Of a stretch of 38,449 bases of DNA, positions 1 through 7,497 are shown one piece after another; the stretch's first letter is position 1; the number at the start of each line of letters is the position of its first letter. The stretch covers positions 1-38,449 of the forward strand of contig DSAB01000061.1 in the NCBI GenBank assembly GCA_011388275.1. The letters run 5' to 3'. The position numbers and the translations under genes were made by a program. The DNA comes from a bacterium (GTDB lineage Bacteria; Zhuqueibacterota; QNDG01; DSAB01). The notes beneath the pieces were generated by a model. It did no database searches, was not told the DNA's origin, and saw only the letters and a list, made by a program, of their open reading frames with translations.

Positions 1-914
1 AGGGTATCGTCTACCCGAAAAATCCGGATCCGGCTTTTAAACCCCTCGAGTTCATCGCCGAAATGTTCGACACCGTGGAAATCAACTCCACCTTCTACCA
101 TCCCGCGAATCCCTTTATGAGCCGGGCCTGGGTGCGCAAGGTCTCACACAATCCCCGATTCCTGTTTACCGCCAAACTCTGGCAGCGTTTTACCCACGAC
201 CGAAGACCCTTCGGAAGCGATGAGATAAGGGCGGTCCGCGAAGGAATCGACCCCCTGGCGCAATCGAACCGACTGGGCGCGGTGCTCTGTCAATTCCCCT
301 GGAGCTATAAAAACGACGAGAACAGCCGGGGCTGGCTGGCCGGACTGATCGACGCGTTTCGTGAATATCCTCTGGTCATGGAGTTTCGTCACAGTTCATG
401 GGATTCGGACTCGATACACGATTTTCTGGAGCAGAAAGGAGTCAGTCTGGCTTCCATCGATCAGCCCGTCATCGGCCGTTCCATCGAACCCAAAGCCGTT
501 CGTGTGGGATCCATCGGATATGTGCGGCTTCACGGAAGAAACTACAAGGCCTGGTTCCCGTCCAATAAAAAAACAGAAAAACCCTCCAAGATGTCCCGTT
601 ACGATTATCTCTACTCGGACACGGAGATACGCGAATGGGCGGATAAAATCCGCTTCATACACCAGGGAGCCAAACAGACTTTCGTCATTCAGAACAACCA
701 TCCCTGGGGCCAGGCCGTGGCCAACTCCCTGCAGCTGATGGAGGCCCTGGGAGAAACGGACATTCAGGCGCCTCAAAGCCTCATCGACCGGTATCCCCGG
801 CTCAGGACGATTGCCCGGCCTTCACCACCGCCTGCATGCTCTCCACGTGCAGACTCACGGCGCCCAGATCGTTCTCCACTTTACCCCGAAGAATCACCGG
901 ACGGACAGGGCTGA
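1..914 (+). CDS. DUF72 (YecE-like) family protein, 5' truncated by window edge
   Basis: The reading frame is open from base 3, before the first ATG at 63, so the gene starts outside the window. The visible start, GIVYPKNP followed by LEFIAEMFDTVEINSTFY, is the conserved N-terminal region of DUF72 proteins, which have a TIM-barrel-like fold; the usual opening GTSGW...W is missing. Later family blocks are visible: LVMEFRHSSW, GYVRLHGRN and FVIQNNHPWGQAVANSLQL. The biochemical role of the family is not settled. After RYPRL the protein carries about 37 Pro/Arg/Ser-rich residues that overlap the 3' end of dnaE2 on the other strand. This tail is unlike the family and probably comes from read-through into the opposing gene. 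Family assignment is firm; function is unknown. Confidence 0.88.
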   Translation, partial: GIVYPKNPDPAFKPLEFIAEMFDTVEINSTFYHPANPFMSRAWVRKVSHNPRFLFTAKLWQRFTHDRRPFGSDEIRAVREGIDPLAQSNRLGAVLCQFPWSYKNDENSRGWLAGLIDAFREYPLVMEFRHSSWDSDSIHDFLEQKGVSLASIDQPVIGRSIEPKAVRVGSIGYVRLHGRNYKAWFPSNKKTEKPSKMSRYDYLYSDTEIREWADKIRFIHQGAKQTFVIQNNHPWGQAVANSLQLMEALGETDIQAPQSLIDRYPRLRTIARPSPPPACSPRADSRRPDRSPLYPEESPDGQG

Positions 915-3798
915 AACGGGAAGCATACCGGCGAAAGGCCGGGGGAAAAAAGATGGTCTCGAAAAGGGCGGTGCGATCTTCGAAACTGATGAAAGCCATG
1001 GGCTCCTCCTGCCGAGTATACACCATCTTGTTGGTCACCCACCACCCCACGAGAGTCACCCGCTTGCCCACATGCCGGTGCATGTCCGCCGCATGAATAC
1101 GGGGAACCCGGCGGAGAGTTTCCTCATAGAGATCCAGAGGATGTGCGCACAAGGGGAATCCCAGCACCTCCACCTCGAAACGCAGCATCGCGTGAAAATC
1201 ATACGATCCCAGGTCGGGGATCCGAAGGGTTTCCTGGCTGAAAAGATCCAGGGTGGTCTGGGGCCGGGGACGGTTTCTCCGGACCGCCTCCGTCTCCCAC
1301 AAAAGCTGGGGCCGCGTCCGCTCCTGAGCCACGGAATCGAAACATCCCGCCTTGATGAGTATCCGAAGATCGGCGGGCTCCAGTCCCGTTCGCCGGATAA
1401 AAGACTCGAAAGAATCATAGGGTCCCCCCTGCTCCCTCTTCGAAAGAATGACATCCAGAGCCTCCCCGCGGAGACCCTTCAGCTGCATGAGTCCCACCCG
1501 CAGTTCGCCGCTCCTGCCCCGATAATGGCGATCCGAGGCGTTGATATCAGGGGGAAGCACCTTCAACCCCATCCGCCGGGCTTCCGAGAGATAGGCGAAA
1601 GTCGTGTAGTATCCGCCCTGATTGCTGATCACGGCGGCCATGAACTCCGCCGGATAATGGGCCCGCAAATAGGCCGATTTAAACGAAACCATGGCATAGG
1701 ACGCACTGTGAGGTTTGCAGAAACTGTATCCGCCGAAGGAAAGAATCATCTCCCAGACCTGATCGATGACCCGGGAACCGATTCCCCGGGCGCGGGCTCC
1801 GGCCCGGAATCGCCGGGAGTACTCCGTAAGACGCCGGTGGTTCCGTTTTTTGGAAAGAGTTTTGCGCAACCCGTCCCCCTCCCCGGGTGTAAAGCCCGCC
1901 ATCTCCACGGCGATCTTGGTCACATCTTCCTGATAGACCATGATTCCGTACGTCTCGCCGAGAACGCGCTGCAGGATGGGGTGAATGGGTTCGTAGGGCT
2001 CGCCCTTCAGCCTCCGGACATATTCGTTGATATAGGTGTTGGCCGCCGGACGGATGATGGAGCTGTGAATCACCAGATGTTCGAAATCGCCCCTTCCCGT
2101 TTTTTTCTGGAGCTGCCGCATGGCCGGTGATTCGATGTAGAAAACGCCCAGCGTGTCACCCCGGGCGATGAGATCCTTTGTGTCTTCGTCATCCAGGGGA
2201 TTGAAATCTGCGTAATCGATGATTCGCCCCGTATGCCGGCGAATCGCGGCCAGGGCGTCGCGAATAACGGCCAGAGACCGGTTTCCCAGAAGATCGATCT
2301 TGACGAGTCCCGAATCTTCGGTCTGGTCTTTCTCCCACTGAATAATGCGCACTCCCTTGGGCGCCTTTTCAACGGGCACATGGTTCGACAGGACGCGGGG
2401 TGTGATGACCACACCGCCGCAGTGGACGGACAGGTGCCGGAACTGATTCCGCAGCCGGGAAGAGAGCGCCAGAATCTCGGGCCAGGGATCCCCCAGTTTC
2501 ATCCCGCGGAATACCGGATGCGTTTTCATCATGGTCTCCACATCCTCACCGGTCCAGTACCAGAGCCGGGCCAGCCGGTCCGTAACGGCTTTAATCTCCG
2601 CCTCGGGGAGCCCGTAGACCCTGGCCACTTCACGCACCGCAGCCCTGGGCCGGAATCCCACATGATTGGATACCATGGCCGTTCGTTCCTCCCCGTATTT
2701 TTTAAACACATAATCCAGTATCTCGTCACGCTCATCCCAGGGAAAGTCCACATCGATATCCGGAGGATCCTTTCTCCCCGGATTGAGAAAACGTTCAAAA
2801 TACAGATTATACTTCAGGGGGTCCACATGGGTGATGCCAAGACAGTAGGAGACCAGACTGGCGGCCGCGGAACCGCGGCCGCACGTGCGGGGCGCCTGGT
2901 TCACAATATCCTCCATCACGAGAAAAACAGCCCCGAAACCCTTTTCCCCGATGATCTCCAGTTCATACTCAATGCGGCGGCGCACCGGAAGCGTCAGGCT
3001 CCCATACCGCCTGATAGCTCCCTCCCGGACCCGTTCTCTCAGGCGGTCCATGAGTCCCCCGTTATCCAGATCTTCAAAGCCGGGTGAAATCACCGAACCA
3101 AACCCGCCGGAGAAGTCGCAGGACCCGGCGATTCGAGCGGTGTTCTCCACGGCTTCGGGAATATGGGGGAAATGAGAGCGTATCCGGTCCGGCGGCATCA
3201 GCCAGGCGGAAGGAGATTCACAGGCCGACGGCGGCAGCCGGGACAGTTTGGTGTTGAGATCCACGGCTCTCATCAGCCGGTGAAAATCATAATCTCCGGG
3301 AAGGAGAAAACTGGCGCCTGTGGTCGCCGCGGCGGGAATGTCAGCCGAACGGGCCGCCTCGAGAACCGACCGGAAAGGATATCCGGCCCTCAGCTCGGCG
3401 TATCCGTCCACGCTTCTCCCCAGACCCTGCAGCATCCTGATGGAATCGGTGAGAACGGCCAGACCGCCGCCGAATTGCCTCAAAGCCTGAAAAAGCGAGA
3501 AATCCCGGTTCAGATGTCTTTCCGTCAAAATCCGGCACAGATTGGCATATCCGTCGGCGGTTTTTGCCAGACACACGGCCCGCTCCGAGGCGGTTTCCAC
3601 CTCCGCCCCCAGAATGGGGCGGATGCCCGTCTCCCGGGCGGCCTGCAGGAAGAAGATGAGGCCGTACAGGCCGTTACGATCCGTCAGAGCCACCTGCTTC
3701 ATACCGGCCCGCCGTGCGGCGCGGCAAAGCGTCTCGGGATCCGGAATCCCCCGCATAAAAGAATAATGGGAATGCACATGAAGATGCACGAAAGACAT
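802..3798 (-). CDS. dnaE2: Error-prone DNA polymerase III alpha subunit DnaE2/ImuC
   Basis: This is a C-family DNA polymerase of 998 aa, shorter than replicative DnaE (about 1160 aa) and in the range of DnaE2/ImuC. An N-terminal PHP domain opens with HLHVHSHYSF. The palm carries CGRGSAAASLVSYCLG (about 306-321) and PDIDVDF with the presumed catalytic Asp349 and Asp351; the third, Asp502, lies in VKIDLLGNRSL. A C-terminal OB domain follows (VTLVGWWVTNKMVYTRQ). The polymerase therefore looks active. In known SOS mutasomes DnaE2 performs translesion synthesis with ImuB, which links it to the beta clamp. The ATG lies 3 bases after the imuB stop and follows GGGGTGA, so the two are probably co-transcribed. 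Its 3' end overlaps the opposing DUF72 gene by 113 bp. No imuA is found beside it. Confidence 0.95.
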   Translation of the reverse strand: MSFVHLHVHSHYSFMRGIPDPETLCRAARRAGMKQVALTDRNGLYGLIFFLQAARETGIRPILGAEVETASERAVCLAKTADGYANLCRILTERHLNRDFSLFQALRQFGGGLAVLTDSIRMLQGLGRSVDGYAELRAGYPFRSVLEAARSADIPAAATTGASFLLPGDYDFHRLMRAVDLNTKLSRLPPSACESPSAWLMPPDRIRSHFPHIPEAVENTARIAGSCDFSGGFGSVISPGFEDLDNGGLMDRLRERVREGAIRRYGSLTLPVRRRIEYELEIIGEKGFGAVFLVMEDIVNQAPRTCGRGSAAASLVSYCLGITHVDPLKYNLYFERFLNPGRKDPPDIDVDFPWDERDEILDYVFKKYGEERTAMVSNHVGFRPRAAVREVARVYGLPEAEIKAVTDRLARLWYWTGEDVETMMKTHPVFRGMKLGDPWPEILALSSRLRNQFRHLSVHCGGVVITPRVLSNHVPVEKAPKGVRIIQWEKDQTEDSGLVKIDLLGNRSLAVIRDALAAIRRHTGRIIDYADFNPLDDEDTKDLIARGDTLGVFYIESPAMRQLQKKTGRGDFEHLVIHSSIIRPAANTYINEYVRRLKGEPYEPIHPILQRVLGETYGIMVYQEDVTKIAVEMAGFTPGEGDGLRKTLSKKRNHRRLTEYSRRFRAGARARGIGSRVIDQVWEMILSFGGYSFCKPHSASYAMVSFKSAYLRAHYPAEFMAAVISNQGGYYTTFAYLSEARRMGLKVLPPDINASDRHYRGRSGELRVGLMQLKGLRGEALDVILSKREQGGPYDSFESFIRRTGLEPADLRILIKAGCFDSVAQERTRPQLLWETEAVRRNRPRPQTTLDLFSQETLRIPDLGSYDFHAMLRFEVEVLGFPLCAHPLDLYEETLRRVPRIHAADMHRHVGKRVTLVGWWVTNKMVYTRQEEPMAFISFEDRTALFETIFFPPAFRRYASRFSPVRPVILRGKVENDLGAVSLHVESMQAVVKAGQSS

Positions 3799-3801
3799 GA
3801 C

Positions 3802-5001
3802 TCACCCCGCCGCAGGGGGGAAAACCGGAAGGTACGGCAGCCCCCCGGCCCGTTCCCGCCCCCATTGCAGGGCGCCCTCACCGAAACGGCCGCGCAAATC
3901 ATCCAGGGCCCGGATCAGGGCCTCCTCCCGGGAATGCGGGGAAAAATCGAAAAGAGCCGTCTGGGCCGGGAGCGCGGACAGATCCGTAAAGGTCAGGCTC
4001 ATGTGCCTGAGACGCTGTCGGCGGCCGGAAACCTTGAGAAAGAGAGACTCAAGTATGGGAAAGAGAACACGCTCCGGCAGACCGGCCGCGGGAAGCCGCT
4101 CCTTCCGGATCATATCCAACCCGTCCGCGTACCGGATATGGAGCCAGACGGTCCGGGAAACAACACCCTGAACCCGCAGGCGGCGGCAGGCTCGTTCCAT
4201 GAGCAGGAAAAGCGTTCCCAGGAGTCGTTCGTCGTCATTGGTATCCATGCCGGCCTCCTCCAGAATAAAGGGCCTGGCCGCCGGAATCCGTACCGGCTGA
4301 TCATCCATGCCCAGCGCCTGACGGCGCAGAAGCGCGGCCCGCCGGCCGAAAACAGCGGCCAGCTGACCCGGTGTCAGAACCGCCAGCTGATGAACGCGCC
4401 GTATGTTGAGCTCCGTCAGCTTCTCCCGCTCGGCGCGATTCCGCAAAGCCGGCAGCATCCGGACATTCAGAGGAGCCAGAAACGCGGCTTCACTGCCCGG
4501 CGGCACGGTTACCAGATCGCCGTGGGTCTCGATCACCCGGGCCGCCACTCCGGAAACCAGTTTGTTCGATCCGATACCCAGCGTACCGGCCAGGCAAAGC
4601 CGTACCGCCACCTCGCGGCGCATGCGAAATGCCGTGTCCTGTACAGGACCGAAAAGGCGCCGGGTGCCCGTCATGTCCACAAAGAAACGTCCCCAGCGGC
4701 CGGGTTCCACAAGCGGAGAGAAATCCTGAAGCACCCGGGTCACCGCTTCTCCGGCTTTTCGATACCGTCCCTCATCCGGGGGCAGAATTACCAGGCGGCG
4801 GCATCGCTTCAATGCCCGGGTCAGGGGCATGCCCTCGAATACCCCCTCCTGCCGGGCCTCGGGCGAAGCCGAAAAAATCAGCGACCGGGGAGAGTGCCTG
4901 GGACACACCGCCACCGGTCTGCCTGCGAGCGACGCGTCCCGCAGCCGCTCGACCGCCACGGGAAACCCGTCGATGCGAAGATGCAGAATATTTCTTTTCA
5001 C
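3802..5001 (-). CDS. imuB: ImuB-like Y-family polymerase homologue, catalytically dead
   Basis: This 399-aa Y-family protein has the palm, thumb and little-finger layout of DinB but lacks the catalytic acids. HVDMD of DinB aligns with HLRID (Arg9 replaces the first Asp), and LSLDEAYLDVT aligns with RWGRFFVDMT, so Asp and Glu become Gly104 and Arg105. The steric-gate region is GFPVAVE. This is the hallmark of ImuB, a scaffold that brings DnaE2 to lesions. QTALF at 347-351 resembles a beta-clamp-binding motif. The start is GTG (antisense 5001-4999) with no Shine-Dalgarno sequence, lying in a small hairpin. It sits 48 bases after lexA and 3 bases before dnaE2. Calling it ImuB rests on the lost residues and the neighbours. 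Confidence 0.92.
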   Translation of the reverse strand: MKRNILHLRIDGFPVAVERLRDASLAGRPVAVCPRHSPRSLIFSASPEARQEGVFEGMPLTRALKRCRRLVILPPDEGRYRKAGEAVTRVLQDFSPLVEPGRWGRFFVDMTGTRRLFGPVQDTAFRMRREVAVRLCLAGTLGIGSNKLVSGVAARVIETHGDLVTVPPGSEAAFLAPLNVRMLPALRNRAEREKLTELNIRRVHQLAVLTPGQLAAVFGRRAALLRRQALGMDDQPVRIPAARPFILEEAGMDTNDDERLLGTLFLLMERACRRLRVQGVVSRTVWLHIRYADGLDMIRKERLPAAGLPERVLFPILESLFLKVSGRRQRLRHMSLTFTDLSALPAQTALFDFSPHSREEALIRALDDLRGRFGEGALQWGRERAGGLPYLPVFPPAAG

Positions 5002-5015
5002 GGTTCGAACCCGTG
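4999..5015 (-). promoter_or_regulatory. Hairpin covering the imuB GTG start codon
   Basis: In the 48-base gap between lexA and imuB, CACGG (4999-5003) can pair with CCGTG (5011-5015) around a 7-base loop, TTCGAAC. In the leftward mRNA the imuB GTG lies inside this stem and no Shine-Dalgarno sequence precedes it. The structure is seen in the sequence. That it limits imuB translation or couples it to lexA is inference. The loop also resembles a tRNA T-loop, but no tRNA surrounds it. Confidence 0.35.
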
Positions 5016-5049
5016 GGATTGCGATGCATGCAAAATACGGTCCAGGCGG

Positions 5050-5655
5050 TCAGCGGCGTTCGTAACGGCGCAGCAGTCCCACCACCACTCCCTGGATACT
5101 GAATTCACCCCGGCGCACGAAAATGGACGCCATGGCGGCATTGGCCGGCCGCAGTTCCACCTCATCCCCTTTTCGGTAATATTTCTTTACCGTGGCCTCG
5201 CCCTCGACCAATGCCACCACGGTCTGTCCGTTCTGCGCCGTGGCCTGTTTTTTCACCACAATGGTGTCTCCCCCGAGAATGCCCTCATCCACCATGGAGT
5301 CTCCCCGCACCTTCAGGGCGAAGTACTCTCCGGACCCCAGCATCTCTTCCGGCACGTCGATGAACTCTTGCTGCTCGATGGCTTCGATGGGACTGCCCGC
5401 GGCCACCAGTCCGGCCATGGGCAGTGTCACCGTGCTGCCTCCGTGCTCCACCAGAGTGATCATGCGGGAACGGCAGCGCTCCGGAATGCGAATGTATCCC
5501 TTGCGTTCCAGCTGGGCCAGATATTTCTGCACCGACTGCAGGGAGCGGAGCCCGAAATGGCGCCGGATCTCGTCGTACGTGGGGGATATGCCTCGCTCGC
5601 GGATATAGGCCCGCAGATATTGATAGACCGCCTGCTGTTTTTCGGTCAGGTTCAT
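5050..5655 (-). CDS. lexA: SOS repressor LexA
   Basis: This 201-aa LexA represses SOS genes and cleaves itself when stimulated by RecA filaments. An N-terminal winged helix (1-65) includes SPTYDEIRRHFGLRS and a recognition helix beginning SLQSVQKYLAQLERKGYI. The cleavage site is Ala86-Gly87 in LVAAGSP, with the catalytic dyad Ser120 (RGDSM) and Lys157 (ATVKK). A longer frame runs upstream to 5733, but homology starts at MNLTEKQQ, so ATG 5655 is chosen. No Shine-Dalgarno sequence precedes this ATG, and the promoter places the transcript start about at the ATG, suggesting a leaderless mRNA. It heads the lexA-imuB-dnaE2 operon and probably regulates itself and the mutasome. The recognition helix differs from those of E. 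coli and Bacillus, so a different operator is expected. Confidence 0.96.
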   Translation of the reverse strand: MNLTEKQQAVYQYLRAYIRERGISPTYDEIRRHFGLRSLQSVQKYLAQLERKGYIRIPERCRSRMITLVEHGGSTVTLPMAGLVAAGSPIEAIEQQEFIDVPEEMLGSGEYFALKVRGDSMVDEGILGGDTIVVKKQATAQNGQTVVALVEGEATVKKYYRKGDEVELRPANAAMASIFVRRGEFSIQGVVVGLLRRYERR

Positions 5656-5661
5656 GAAAAC

Positions 5662-5690
5662 AATATAGGTATACAAAAGGTATAAATCAA
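5662..5690 (-). promoter_or_regulatory. lexA operon promoter with spacer dyad (candidate LexA operator)
   Basis: Read leftward, TTGATT (5690-5685), a 17-base spacer and TATATT (5667-5662) form a strong sigma-70-type promoter. The spacer holds the dyad TATAC-N5-GTATA (5670-5684), well placed to block RNA polymerase. It can also be read as two TATACC repeats 11 bp apart. The dyad matches neither the gammaproteobacterial CTGT-N8-ACAG nor the Gram-positive GAAC-N4-GTTC operator. The expected transcript start, 7 bases after -10, is the A of the lexA ATG. Confidence 0.6.
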
Positions 5691-5736
5691 GTGTTTTTTT
5701 CGAATCGGTTTCGAGATCGGGGAGAAAGAACAAACA

Positions 5737-5781
5737 AAAACAGGGACCATTCCGGGATTTCTCCCCAACGGCCCCTGTTTT
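5737..5781 (-). terminator. Rho-independent terminator of the ECF sigma operon
   Basis: AAAACAGGG (5737-5745) pairs with CCCTGTTTT (5773-5781), extended by CC/GG after one mismatch, with a loop of roughly 20 bases or more. Read leftward the stem is followed by TTTTTGTTTGTT. It lies about 100 bases after the Spy-like gene and before the lexA promoter, so it separates the two leftward operons. Confidence 0.65.
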
Positions 5782-5880
5782 CTATGAACCCGACAGGTCA
5801 ATGGATATCCGTTACTGAACTGTTGGTGCAATCGTCAGAGCAGGAGGATGTGTCATTCCATTCGCGTATGTGTCGTCGTG

Positions 5881-6390
5881 TCAGGGGAACGGATATCTCG
5901 GCTCCCTGTTTTCGGGTTTCTTGTCTTTGGAAGGTTCCCGGCGGGAATGCCGGGATTCTCCGCCCATACGGCTGAGCAGGAATCGGTAGAACCGGTCCTG
6001 CTGATCCGAAGGCAAAATTCTCTTTTCTTTCATCAGCTGATTGGCGACCTTCTTGTCGATGACGCGCTGCAGTTCGGCAACCGTCTCTATTTTCTGATGG
6101 ACCCTCAATGAATCGACACTTTCATTCATGAACATTTCAAGCAGCTGTTTTTTTTCTTCACGAATCCTGCGTACCGACGGATCGATTTCTTTGAAAAAAG
6201 CCTGGCGTAACTCGGACAGTTTCTCCCTCTTTTCCGGCGGTATGTCCATGGACACGACAGGCTGCTTCTTGACATCCGGTTTTTCGGTTCGATACCTGCG
6301 TTGAAAAACCTGAAACCCGATGGCAGTGATAAAAGCCGCATTAAAAACCAGGGAGACAATGCAGATCCATGTCATGTGCCGTTTTTTCAT
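5881..6390 (-). CDS. Membrane-anchored Spy/CpxP-like periplasmic protein
   Basis: The 169-aa protein has one N-terminal membrane segment (about 8-27, ICIVSLVFNAAFITAIGF) and a charged, mostly helical periplasmic part. IPPEKREKLSELRQAFF and a later LPSDQQDRFYRFL fit the Spy/CpxP/heavy-metal-resistance family, whose members have LTxxQ-like motifs and act as periplasmic chaperones or metal sensors (CnrX, ZraP). The tail is basic and proline-rich. Its start overlaps the anti-sigma stop by 4 bases (ATGA), so the two are probably translationally coupled. By analogy with cnrYXH it may sense the envelope signal that frees the sigma factor. The family call is moderate because sequence conservation is weak; the metal or stress role is inference. 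Confidence 0.7.
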   Translation of the reverse strand: MKKRHMTWICIVSLVFNAAFITAIGFQVFQRRYRTEKPDVKKQPVVSMDIPPEKREKLSELRQAFFKEIDPSVRRIREEKKQLLEMFMNESVDSLRVHQKIETVAELQRVIDKKVANQLMKEKRILPSDQQDRFYRFLLSRMGGESRHSRREPSKDKKPENREPRYPFP

Positions 6391-6833
6391 TTTCCATTTC
6401 CTCTTGAGACCAGCTGCTGTGAGGCCAGTTCCATGTAGAGATCGCCCAGCATGGATCCAGCCGCTGTTTCCAGCTCACGAGTGTAGGAATCGTTTTCAGC
6501 CAGCGTGGAGACCGGAACCGAATGCCGGGTCATGAGACTCCCCAGAAACAAACCCAGCGCAAGAGCGATCAACGCCGTAACAGGCAGCAGAACGCGCTCT
6601 CTCCACCGCGGCTGTTCTCTTCGTGTCATCAAGGCGCTGCGCACCCGTGTATACAGGTAGGGATTATCCTGAGCCTCGCCGAGAGCGTCCAGTATATTCC
6701 AGGACAATCTCATTCGTTTCAGGCGCATTCGGCAATCCGCACACCGGGATACATGAAAATCCACGGCCCGCCGTGTTTCACCGCTGAGCTCGCCGTCCAT
6801 ATACGCGGATAATTTCTTTATCGGACATTTCAT
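6387..6833 (-). CDS. Anti-sigma factor with zinc-finger (ZAS) domain and one membrane segment
   Basis: This 148-aa protein has an N-terminal zinc anti-sigma domain with Cys3 and the signature HVSRCADC (His27-x3-Cys31-x2-Cys34), followed by a cytoplasmic linker. A membrane helix at about 81-101 (VLLPVTALIALALGLFLGSL) and a short periplasmic tail follow. The domain normally binds and holds an ECF sigma factor at the membrane. It lies 51 bases after the ECF sigma gene and overlaps the Spy-like gene, so the three form one operon. Release may be by proteolysis or by a change signalled through the Spy-like partner; the sequence does not show which. Confidence 0.88.
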   Translation of the reverse strand: MKCPIKKLSAYMDGELSGETRRAVDFHVSRCADCRMRLKRMRLSWNILDALGEAQDNPYLYTRVRSALMTRREQPRWRERVLLPVTALIALALGLFLGSLMTRHSVPVSTLAENDSYTRELETAAGSMLGDLYMELASQQLVSRGNGK

Positions 6834-6884
6834 GGTTTTTCCTCTATGGATGGAACACGACTCTGACTGAAAAACTTTCCCTGA

Positions 6885-7451
6885 TTATTCATTTTTCGCG
6901 TAGGCCTTTAATTTTTTCTGCAAAGCCAGCTTGGCCCTGTGCAGCCTGGACTCCACGGCTGAAACGGAACACTCCATCACTTCCGCGATCTCTTCATAGC
7001 TGAGCCCGTTAAACCGCTTGAGTATGACCGCCGTCCTCTGTCCGGCGGGCAAGGTGTCCAGGGCCGCCCGGACCACGGCTTCCAGTTCCTTGTTTTCCAG
7101 GATCGTGTCGGGTCTCTGCGTTTCATCGGCCGGATTACCGGCTGTGTTTCTTTCCGAAAGACCGTGAAGTGAAAGATACCGCCCGACCTTGCGGTCTCTG
7201 ATCTTGTTCAGGGAAAGATTCACGGCGATTCGATACATATAGGTCGTCAATTTGCCCTGCGGTGTGTACCTGGACGCGGAACGGTACAAATTGACGAATA
7301 CATCCTGGGCGACCTCTTCGGCGTCGTCCTGATTGCCCACATAGCGGTAAGCTAGATTCAATATGGATTGACGATGCCGGTTTACCAGGAGCCTGAGGGC
7401 TTCCTCGTCCCCCTTTTTCAACCGTTTCATCAATTCCTGATCGTCAGGCAT
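6885..7451 (-). CDS. ECF-family RNA polymerase sigma factor (RpoE-like)
   Basis: This is a 188-aa group IV sigma factor. Region 2 (about 10-80) includes YRYVGNQDDAEEVAQDVFVNLYR and TYMYRIAVNLSLNKIRDRK. Region 4 (about 125-180) includes LPAGQRTAVILKRFNGLSYE and a helix-turn-helix ending VESRLHRAKLALQKKL. It should direct RNA polymerase to promoters of an envelope-stress regulon, very likely including its own operon. The ATG at 7451 is chosen; a GTG immediately before it (7454) is possible. A GAGGAG lies about 15 bases upstream, rather far for a ribosome binding site. The histidine-kinase gene ends 46 bases upstream on the same strand, so read-through is possible. Confidence 0.94.
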   Translation of the reverse strand: MPDDQELMKRLKKGDEEALRLLVNRHRQSILNLAYRYVGNQDDAEEVAQDVFVNLYRSASRYTPQGKLTTYMYRIAVNLSLNKIRDRKVGRYLSLHGLSERNTAGNPADETQRPDTILENKELEAVVRAALDTLPAGQRTAVILKRFNGLSYEEIAEVMECSVSAVESRLHRAKLALQKKLKAYAKNE

Positions 7452-7497
7452 CACGGCTTTGACTCACTCCTCAATCATATATTCCATCATGGATCCC

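Noticed and set aside
3802-5001. Active DNA polymerase IV (DinB)
   Set aside because: All three catalytic acidic positions are replaced (Arg9, Gly104, Arg105), and the gene sits between lexA and dnaE2, so it is ImuB.
5000-5020. GGTTCGAACCC, resembling a tRNA T-arm
   Set aside because: No acceptor stem, anticodon arm or D-arm fits around it within the short lexA-imuB gap.
3163-5685. 840-codon open frame on the + strand opposite imuB, dnaE2 and lexA
   Set aside because: It is antisense to three well-identified genes, rich in Arg, Gly, Pro and Gln, and has no domain; it arises from codon bias in GC-rich genes.
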